A program made the translations under genes and the position numbers. Positions 49,301 through 60,223 of a stretch of DNA of 64,000 nucleotides are shown here, one piece after another. Each line of letters begins with the position of its first letter. Position 1 is the first letter of the stretch. The DNA comes from Actinernus sp. WN-2022 (taxonomy: Eukaryota; Cnidaria; Anthozoa; Actiniaria; Actinernidae). The stretch lies in assembly GCA_030867875.1 (NCBI GenBank), contig JAOWCC010000936.1:13462095-13526094 (forward strand). The letters run 5' to 3'. Under the pieces are notes generated by a model. That model saw only the letters and a program-made list of their open reading frames with translations. It had not been told where the DNA came from and made no database searches.

Positions 49301-52300
49301 TGTAAATTAACCATATCTCTATTTATATTTACAAGCTGGGAACCTGAGTTGTGGGGCGCATGCTCGAGAAGATGTGGCGGCGGTAACAGGACTCGCTTGG
49401 TACCCTGTGTACAACAAGTAACACAGAGCACTACACGGATAGTGGAAAATCGATTATGTAACATAACTACTCGACCAGTGCAGGAGTCTACGTGTAACGA
49501 GGTGGATTGTGGGCCTGAGTGGGTTATTACCAAGTGGTCAGCAGTACGTATCGTGTTAAATGTATATCAGTTGCGTTAATAGGATAAAGCTGTAATAATT
49601 AACTAAAGTTAGTCTTAAACCGCTTTCGTGTTTACCAAACAAAAGTTGTTTGGTTTGAACATTAAGCAAGGAACTGTCTTTCATGAATGCACCCTGCGAG
49701 CAGAGCCTTCTTCAACTCCTCAAAAAGCGAGAAGAAAAGAAGGCTCTGCAGTATTCGTGATGTTTTCGCATCGCGCATGCGCCAACAGGTTTTTCTCGTG
49801 CCCAGACTCACTCGGTACGCTGTTGCTGAGACTTACTCTGTCTTCGAGCCGCGGGAAACAACAACGGATAAATTTTACATACATGTATTTCAATTAATGT
49901 TGTCTGGGAGACAGGGAATAGTACATTATGGAATAGGGCATTGGGGTATTTTCAAACCGAAATGAATTATGGTTATGAGTTATACGACCTGGATGACTTA
50001 GTCGACTTAGCTTACGGTTTATTTATCCATTTTTAGCCTGTATACAGCCACTGACATTTTAAAAACGCCGTATTCCCTAATGCCATATTCCTATTATGAC
50101 CCGTCAAATATTTTCTCTCCCGCGTGATTGGTGGAATACGTCACGTGACCCGATATTTTCTCTCCCAGACGACAAATATCAGCGAATACACCCCCTGTGA
50201 GCGTAAGTGCGCGTCAAAGATAATATTGAAAGATGATAACAACAACCTACGTTGTGGCGTCGAAATATGCCCTGGTATTTGTCCTTGGACATTATCTGAT
50301 CCTCGAAGCTCATGCGCGCGGACGAAATATCAGGGCATATGTCGCCGCCACAAATAGGTTATTGTTAATATACCCTATTTCCTAATGCCCTACCTCCCAG
50401 ACAACATTAATTGAAATGTCTGTACAGTAGTGATGCAACTATGGCCATGTACTTCTCGTTAGCTGCAAAGACTGATCACCTTCGTCCGCCATTGTTGCAG
50501 TGGGCTCATGTTTGGTGACACAATTGTCGCGCACTCATAAACTGGTTTAACAGGCTTGTCATGCGAAAAAAAAGAATTTTGCAGAGCGTTCTTTTCTTCT
50601 CGCTTTTCGTGGGGAGTTGAAGAAAGCGTAAATGAGCAGATTAATTATTAATGTTAATAAGCCGGTATCTTCATAAGAATATAAAGTAAGAGAACGTATC
50701 GCCATCAGGGTCTGCTCCTATGATTATTAAAAACTAAATTTATTAGTGCCGTTATTATTTTAAGAAAATAAGAATATAATAAGATTATTTTTCCTTTAAT
50801 GATACGTTCCATTTCTAGTGAGTCCTTTAGGTGGTCGCAGATTAACAGTTTTGGCCATTTGAAGGTGAAATTTAGTGGAAGGGATTTTAAAACAATGAAG
50901 CAATTCCGTAAAATTCGTTTAAAGCAAAATATTAAAAAGTTATTTTACATTATCAAAATGTTATTTTACGTTATTGAGCAAAATTTCAGATGGATATAAG
51001 TTGTATTTGCATATGCAATTAAATTCAGTTAAATATGTGAAATTCACTGATGTGTGATGTAAATTCTCCCAACTTATGTTAGCATAGCAACACCTAAAAC
51101 ACTCGTGTACACAATTTACCAACGGACCATTTTGTTATATAGGTTGCTCATGTGCATCCCTTATTTTACTAAGGTATACGGTAACATTAAATAGACCAAC
51201 GTACTCGATGTACTATTGGTTTTATTTGGAAAAAGGCTAGCATATAAGTCTAGCAAAACATATTGCAAAATAAACAAAACATATACTTTACTTTGACTCT
51301 TAGCCAAGCTATATTTTCTTCTTTAGTGTGTGGGTATTCCTGGGTCGCCAGGAGTTTCCGTTCGTAAGGTCACGTGTCAACAAAGATTTGCAAATGGTAG
51401 CTTTCCATTAATGAACAGTTCGATGTGTCTGGCCATTTCATCACATATCCCTGGGAGTTCACTAAACTGCACTGTCCCCGAAGAAGGTAATTTTATTCAT
51501 ATGTAGCGTACTCTTGACGGCTATCATTTTCATGTTTTGTCGATCGATCAAAATGACGTCCATAGTAGCTAAATATCGAGGCTCCTCACTCAGTTGGTCT
51601 CTATTGTGGGAGATCGGGTGTTCGAATTCCGGCAGTGCCGTTGTGCTGGGACGTATAAGCTGTCAGCATTGTCTTCTTCCTCTGCAGTTTGCATTTACTC
51701 TTGCCCTCTGACCTTCAATTTCTACCTTAAATGTAACTTTACAGTCACTTTGCAGCTCGATTAGCCCTTAGGTTATTCTAAGTAGGGCTTACTCTAACTT
51801 TCTTTATTCGTTTCTCTTTACTTTCACCTATACTTATGTAATCTCTAATCAATATGGGGTCTTCTAATCAATATGGGGTCAATATGAGGGGCACATGAAA
51901 GTACCTATTCTGCTATTTCGTAAAAGAGTAGGGCATTATCCCGGCACAAGTCTGGTTTTCTGGAGATAACAAACTGCACGGCAGAACTTTGCACCACAAT
52001 AGCAGTCCGTATCTCAAGGCCTCCCTTGTGAAGTGCGTTGGAATATCTTTATATAGAATTTGCGCTACACGTGCATAAATGAATACCTCTAAACTTTTAG
52101 CTCCAACATTGGTAGGGGTTATACAGATGTGACTCCTCAAATCCTATTTGTTGAAAATCTCACGTGATAAAATTAACCCACCATAGTAAAAAAAAAAAAA
52201 AAATTCTACGCAATAAAATAAATAAGAACAACACACGATGAACTAAACTTTTTCAGCCAATGAAATCGCGCATTCTTAGGATGTTCTCATATTTTCTATT

Positions 52301-55300
52301 ATATAGACACATCAACGAGAGGACATTACTCTCTGAAACTCAAGAATATCAAACCTACCTTTTGCTCAAAGCTGCCATAAGGACGTGCATGCATTTTAAA
52401 TTAGTGTTAAAGTTGAAAACCTTTGTTTCACGCACAGAACCTGGCCGTCCCTATGGTATATCCGTATTTTTTGATGGTGAAATCTACTTGGTCAAATGGA
52501 ATACTCCCATAAGAACCAATGGCATTATCACTGGATACAAGGTTTGTTGTTGTGTAACATTTGCATTATTTAAACATTTATTTTAATTAAGTGTAAGCGG
52601 TATACACTTCATGGTAGTGTTTTGTTCCATATAGTCTCCCTGCGTAATCATTTTCTCTACTGTTTTACAGTATTATGCAGGGTGACTATATGGAATGAAA
52701 CACTCCCATGAAGTATATACTGTATAAGCTGAGTCTTAGTCAGTCTTAGGCCCCATTTAGGTGTCAAACTTTTCATGCGCCCAACGCAATTGAAACAAAA
52801 TATAATTAGGCGGCTTCATTTGATCTAATTAGGTTCGGCGCATGAAAAGTTCGACGTCTCAATTGGGCCTTAGTTATATTGGAATGCCTTAAAACTGTTT
52901 ACTAGGTTCATTGATGAACATAACTGTTTACTTGATATGGCATGAAAGAAAGTGAAATGTTTCCAACATTAGAAAGGTTTGAGTGTGGTTATATCTATCT
53001 ACAAAACTTGCGTACTTTGTTCAGGTATACTTTGAGTTACGCAACCAGGATAAAGAACTTCAGAATACCATTATTCAAGTGGAAGGCAGCAGAACAAGTA
53101 CACACGTTTATCTCACTGCCTTATATGGAAATCAATTATATATTGTGAAAGTCCAGGCCAGAACAAGCAAGGGTTATGGTGACAAAAGCATGGCTTTCAT
53201 AATATTTAAAACTCCAGTTAGAAGTAAGTATATAAAAATGGTAAATCGTACACAATATGTATTTATAAAATAGTTTCGATAGTACGCGCGCTCTGATTGG
53301 CTGTAAGCCGTGTTTCTATAACTCTATAGAAACATAGACAGTTGAGCGCGCGCTTGAGCTAGTTGTGAGAATTTACGTTTTGGTTATCAAATTAAGCGAG
53401 CGTTTCCGTGCTTTTATTCGTTTATTTTATAAAGGAAATAGAAAACATTTTCCCCGTGTTTCTATAGAGTTATAGAAACACTTGTGGAAGTTTGGAAGAA
53501 CTCGAAATAGCTGTGGAAACGCTCGCCCTACAGGCTCGTGTTCCCACTGCCATTTCTAGTTCTCCCAAACTCCCACTCGTGTTTCTATAACTCTATAGAA
53601 ACACGGGAAATGTTTTCTATTTCTTAATTTGAGTATACTAAAGCCACTTAATGGTATAATGACCACGGTCCAACGTTAACCCTGTATCTGTATAAAAGGA
53701 TGGAGTTAACCGGTTTACCGATTCAATTCCGAGTCCGAGTCAAGTCCGAGTCAATCGACCGAGTCACCCACTGGAATATCACTCATTTTTCTTTGTTTTT
53801 CCCCTCCTTCGTTTGGCTACACTTCAGTTTGGTATTCTTCTCGTGCATGGTCGTTTTCGTTTACAAAGTCTTTCAAAAAGAATTCCAACAGCTGCCGTTC
53901 GGTGAAGAAAAAGTATGAAATCTCTCCAAGCACGCGCGAAGCACTACACATAATGTAGGTTGATTTCATATTTCTTTAGGCACAAAAAGAACATTTTCGT
54001 AGATCGAGAAACCTCACTCGGCTGATAAACTGATTCGCACGGCCATCGTTTCCTTTACGTGAGAATACGAACCTCTGTCTGAGGTTCATTGGGACAAGCT
54101 AAACTTTGGAACCACGACTGGTATTTTCTGGTGATGCTGTGGTATTTCCACATTCAGATCATTTTTGAAGTTAGTCTACTTCAGCTACTTCACTGTAGAC
54201 TATAGAGTATCATCATATCACAGGCTAGGATCCTGGTCGCATATTATTGTACATCAACTTAACCGGAAATTTAAAGAAAAAACTAACCGTCCCGGAGAGT
54301 AGATTAGTAGTGTCAGTAAATGACGAAAGCTCACTCACCTAGGGCCGTGCTAGAGTTCACAAGTAGATAACTGCCTTACGTGTAAACTACTGTGACTCGG
54401 TCATCTGACTCGGACTTGACTTACTCGATGACAATGCCTGAGCAATCACAGCATCCATGGACAGCTGTTTCGGCCTCGTCATATACAACAATGAAACTTC
54501 CGAATAATAAACCTGACCCACCACCACAACCTCCCGGGCATACAGTGTTACACAATCCCGGGTACACAATCATAAAGTCATAACATTACTCAGGTGACTT
54601 GAATTGAGAAAACAAATGTACAAGCTAAAGTCGGTCTATTGGCCATGACCGAAAGGAGGAAAGGCCTGGCTTCTAATCATATGTACAGTGCATCATGGGT
54701 AGTAATTTGGGTCAACAGGCTGGAAAACAATAAAATGTTCTGAGGGAAGGAGAGAGATGTTATGGTCGTTCTCCTCAAGAACCTAGCCAACATTTAATTC
54801 TTGAATATTGATGAGACCTACATAGATATCTAGACATGCGTATTGGAAACATTCGTTAGCTTCATAAAGTTTTTCCAAACCTAAACCTGACAATAACGGG
54901 AACTACATCTTAATTCGAGGTTGATCGAGGATGATCGTATCGCAGTTGTCGTTATTTTTAAAGAATTATTATGCTATCATGCGATTCTCCACTTGGAAGT
55001 CCTGCTGATATGCTTCATGCTAAGGAGACAATCGATGAATAATTATATTTATAGTTCTCGGAACGTGAGTTTGAAAGGCAACCAAGCCGTTGGTAACATC
55101 GAGGCTAGTTTGTTAGAACCTTGTATCTAGTTAGCATGATAATCAAAATCTATCCATATTCATAGAAAGAGGGTTAGTATCAGTGCAGTGTCGGCCCCAT
55201 CCTCCCTCCTTTTTTGGAGCAAAAACTGCAGTACTCCGTCATATCTTCCCTCCCGCACCATGGTGTTTACGAAGGTGTCTACCAAAACCGATACCCATGA

Positions 55301-58300
55301 TGCACTGCGCTTACCACTGGAACCCAGTCCCTTATTCGTTTCGGTCATGTCCAATTGTTGATCAATAGAATATGTTTTTATGGTTGATGCTCCCTTCTAC
55401 GTTACAGCTTTCTTTTTCAAAGTATATCTTGATGCTTATTTTCACTTTTAATACCTGCAGAACCACCTGTAGCAACACCATCTCCCGCGACCTCAAACAT
55501 CACGGAAACAACGGCGATAATCGAGATTCCTGCGTTTTCAAATATTCATGGACCAGTACGGTAAGTTATCAATGTTCTGAGCTATTTCTACTTTTTCTAC
55601 TTTGCGTTATTACGTGTTCCCTAAACTTCTAAAAACACTAAACTTTAACGGAATCTGAAACGACCATAGGGGTTGATCAAAGTCAGACCAGGCAACACGG
55701 TGAAATAAAAAAAAAGAATAAATACGATAAATATTAGACCTACAGTTGCAATAACATCGTATATATGATGTTAGGAAGACTCTAAAAGTTACATGTAAAG
55801 TTGTGAAGCGAATGATATCAAATCTATTTCATAAAACGCTTTCGGGGGGATGTACCTATTAGAAATGAGACTAAAATGCATTGGAATTTTCTATTAGCAT
55901 CGTGGAAGTGATCTACAGTAACCAGACGCCTGTCTGAGAGGCGTCTGATGTTCTCGGCTGAAATGACATATGATGCATGAGTGTTGACAGTTAGGAAAGC
56001 ACAAACTAGGATTTAATTACCTCAAACATCAAAATAGATGACAAGCTGTCAACTAAGTCAATAAGTTTATATTAATTACTCGGGCTGCCTGTGGCAGCGC
56101 CGAGTCTTAAAATACAAGTCGTTATTATTATGTTCTATTTTTTTATTTCATGTTGGACGGGTTCTGCGCATGCGTTAAAGGTCAAATTCACACCAATCAG
56201 ATTGCACTGTGCTGGTCACGCAACAATCGCCAGGTTAATGTATTTACATAATTTAATACAGTAAATCAAAATGGTCGACCCGCGAGGGCGAAAGCCTTCC
56301 AACAGGCTCAGGATATTTCAACTGGCCCTCTTGTTGACCATAAAAATACATGAACAACCAGGAGCCGTAATACATTCGATCAGCGCTGTTTGGACAGATC
56401 CAATGTACATTTAGAAACGTAAGCGAAATACAATATCCAAACACGTTTGGATATCAACGGGTATCGAATTATCATCAAAGGTTAGATCTCGTCAGGCGCG
56501 CTCAGATAAGAAAGTTCAAAGCTCTCAGACTAGGCGAGACAAGGAGATATCACTTTCAATGAGTCATTGTCAGAAATCTATTCCATCGTGGGCGGTCTTG
56601 TACAGCTAAGGCATGTTTTACGACAGAATAACCAGAGTCTTTCTACTGGATTGAGAGCTCGAGACATTATACATGTCGGCTAATATGGGGAAAACTGAAA
56701 CAAAAGATGAACTTTGACGGCAGAAACCCTCAATTGAGCCAAGCGGAATATTTACATGATCCGCTAAGATTTTTACAAATCTTAGTTAAGCAGATGTTTT
56801 CAGTGTATGCCAACTGAAATGCGGCAACTACACGAACAAGAAGCATGAACTGCCAGCAAAGAGAGAGGAAAAAGTATTTGAAATGCACAGCGCTAGCTGA
56901 AATAGGGCATATATATAATATCTGAGACGTTAAATTACGTTACTGTGAAGAGGATCAAAATTCAAGTTTTGTAGCTTCAGACTGTCTTCTGCCGTGACTC
57001 GTGAGAGAAATTGGAAAAGATCTAGCTGTTTCATTCAGACACTGGCAAATTTATTGAAAGCTACGGGCTTACTTTATGAGATTATTATTCATTGTGGAAT
57101 GAAAGGAAACAGGTTAGCTGAAAGTTAAGTTCGAGGTAGGCTTCCACTTTCATTCCGATTCAGTGCATATGTGCACGAAGGTGGGTGCTGTCAACAACAC
57201 TACCAAAAGTTCCAAAACGAAAGTTCAGTTACGTAAGTACTGTAAGTAAATTCTTTTTGATTTGAATAAATTTCCTCTCAGTTTGTCTGTTAATGTACTT
57301 TTTCTTCTAATTATCGCTTTATTTAACATCTGTGATTTAGAGTATGCGTACCTCAGAATAAATTATTTGAAAGGTCAACTGAATTCTTGTGTCGATAAGC
57401 GCAAATGTTTTTTTGTGAAACAGTCTGTGTATATGAGAAGCGGCTTAATAGAAGAGCTTTCTCATTTATAGGAATTACAATTTTTTTTCTTGCTATGAAA
57501 TTTATGTTTCATTTCACATTTATTCATACAGTTTTAGCCGGACATTTCCCCGAGTTTTTTATCTATTTTCAATCAAATTCAAAGTCTGAATATGTCATTG
57601 TATTGCATTTATACACTTGAATTGCCAGTATTCTGTTGTTCGAATCCTGCGTTACCATAGTCATGCCATAAAAGCGATTAATAGACCAGTCTGTTTTTTT
57701 GACGTTCTCACTGGCGAATTAAAGCACGACTTGATACTAAGAGGATTTCAAATGAAAGTGTATTTCATCTTCAATCTCATGTGGCCCGAGTGAAAGCCCA
57801 GATGGGCTCTTGTTACAGTATATAATGAGCTAAAGGCACAAGAAAATTAGTCCGAAAGTTCCAAAGCAGTAGTTTTGTTGTTTAACTATCAATTTGGCCA
57901 GACATTTTGAAGTTTAGGATTTCTGAAATTTTCCGGCGCCAATTTAACTTAACGTATATTGGCTAGCCGAGGAGGCACTGCGAACGAGGATGACCGCATG
58001 AATACTATACAAGCATACCTCTGAGTCAGACTTGACATGCGTAGTCGAATAGGTAGCAGCCTTGCTTGAAACATTTCTCCCACATGAGTTGCAATGCAAT
58101 GAACGATGTATGCCGCTACACTTTTGTGACGTTGATGACGACGACGAAGACGAACACACGGAACCCAATTTAAAGGGGCTGTGTCACGGTAATAGACTTT
58201 ACGTTCGCGTTCCTGAAAAAGCTATTTCCACCGATTTTGATATGAACTAACGACCTCTCGACCATGTGGGATGCTTAAAATCAATAAATAAATAAGCATA

Positions 58301-60174
58301 AATGACTATCAAACATTGTATATTAACAGTCTCCAGGAAAAATATTGAAAACCTTTCAATCAAGCATTGAGGGAGGAAAGTTTACCTGTTTGTATCCACC
58401 AACCGAGCGATTACTCGATACAAACGAAGTACCATGACATATCCCCTTTAAGACTCGGGCTTGCCTTTAGCAGCCCGATTAATAAAGAGAAGCAAATAAA
58501 GTTACAAAGAAACTTCCTCACGCAAAATAGGAGCCAATTACCAGGCCAGGAGCGTTCCTATGTCATGGGATGGGCCCCCAGCACAGGAGCAGATGTGGCT
58601 ATATTTAGAATTAGAATTCCCGCGTTGAAAGTGAGAAGAATGATAATGAATAATAACGAGAATTGACGTATAGCTATCTGACATGGCCTATGTTTATTTC
58701 GCGCGAAATGCTAATATAATAGTATATACTGTGACGTATACAAACAGAAAGGAAAAGAGCATGAACATATGAAGATATAAATAAGCAGTAGATATATTAA
58801 TGATAAACAATAAGATAAAGCTAAAAATAGTTTATGATAACTTGGTGAGAATAGAAACCCCTTTTGAGTACTTCTGTGTTAGGTCTTCGGATAAATAGGT
58901 TCTGGTTGGAGCAACGAAGATTGTATCATTCGTTTTAGTGAAGAGATTTCTTAGATATTCCGGTAAAATTTTGTTTATTGAATTAAACATTGATTTTATC
59001 TTCTTTGCTCCATTGTATCCCAAATTAAATTATAAAAACTTATTGCAGACCTTAGATCATAACCAGTACTAGTAACAATTCGAGTGACCCTATTCTGATT
59101 TTTTGGGGTTATCAGAAAGAACTTTCCCAAAACATCCCCAGACAGGGCTACAGTAGTCTATTTGAGACAGGACGAGAGAATTATAAAGTGTGATTAAGGT
59201 ATCATATGCGAGAAAAGGTTTAACCCTTCTGAGAACGGCTAGAGACTTTGCATTTTTTTTTACATATATTATCGTTTTAAGGGTCGTCTAACCCAACACC
59301 AATACATTTATAGCTTTAAAATATATATATTTAACCACGCTAGCCCCAACAACGATAAAAGCTGATTTCTATGAGGGGAGTGTCATGAAATTACAAATTG
59401 CTAAATATATACAATGTAAAAACCTACTACTACTATTAATACAATGGATAAAATACTTTAAAATCGTATATAATATTAATGTAATTGTCTAACAGTCTAT
59501 TGGCAGAGACTCGATGATGGGCTAATAAAGATAACTACGTAATTTATCAGAAAATGTGCTAAAAGAGTCACATTCTCTTAAGTCACTCGGCAAGGCATTC
59601 CATGTTTTTGCTCCGTCATAGCTCCAACCGTTCTTCAAAAACTCAGTTCTTGGTTGAGGCATAACTAATTTGGTAGAAGATCCTCGGAGGTTATAATTAC
59701 AGTAGCTGGTTTTATTGAGTTTCTGAAAGAGATTTGAAAGTCGTATTGGAGCTAGACCATGGAAGGTCTTGTACATGAGGTTTGATTTCATTTGCGTCCT
59801 CTGTTCATTTAGATTATGCCACTCAAGGGCGTCAAGGGCTATTTGGGACTGCCCGGATTCATTAGGGCACTTCATTATAACTCTAGCAGTCCTATTTTGT
59901 AGCTTTTGCAGCCGTTATGATAGAACCACAATGGCACCAGGCTTTCCCATCTCGACCCAGAAAGAGAAAATGCCGGGAGTACCCACGGTTACGTTCCACA
60001 ATGACACCATCAACTGGCTGCGTTGCCAGCGTGGTTGGTCCTGATGGTGTAGTGGTAACACAGCGGACTAGTATGCCGAGGCCGTGGGTCAGTCAAATCC
60101 ACTTAGGGCACATATTTTCTCTTTCACCTTTATTCTGATTATTGATATATAGAGTTGGGTTTCTTCTTTAAACT

Positions 60175-60223
<49 letters not shown>

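Noticed and set aside
53700..54600. Additional host exons in intron 26
   Set aside because: Short frames there have no FN3 or TSR pattern, and exon 26 joins exon 27 in phase without them.
60034..60108. Functional tRNA gene
   Set aside because: Box A and B are present, but the anticodon stem and part of the acceptor stem do not pair; best read as tRNA-derived repeat.
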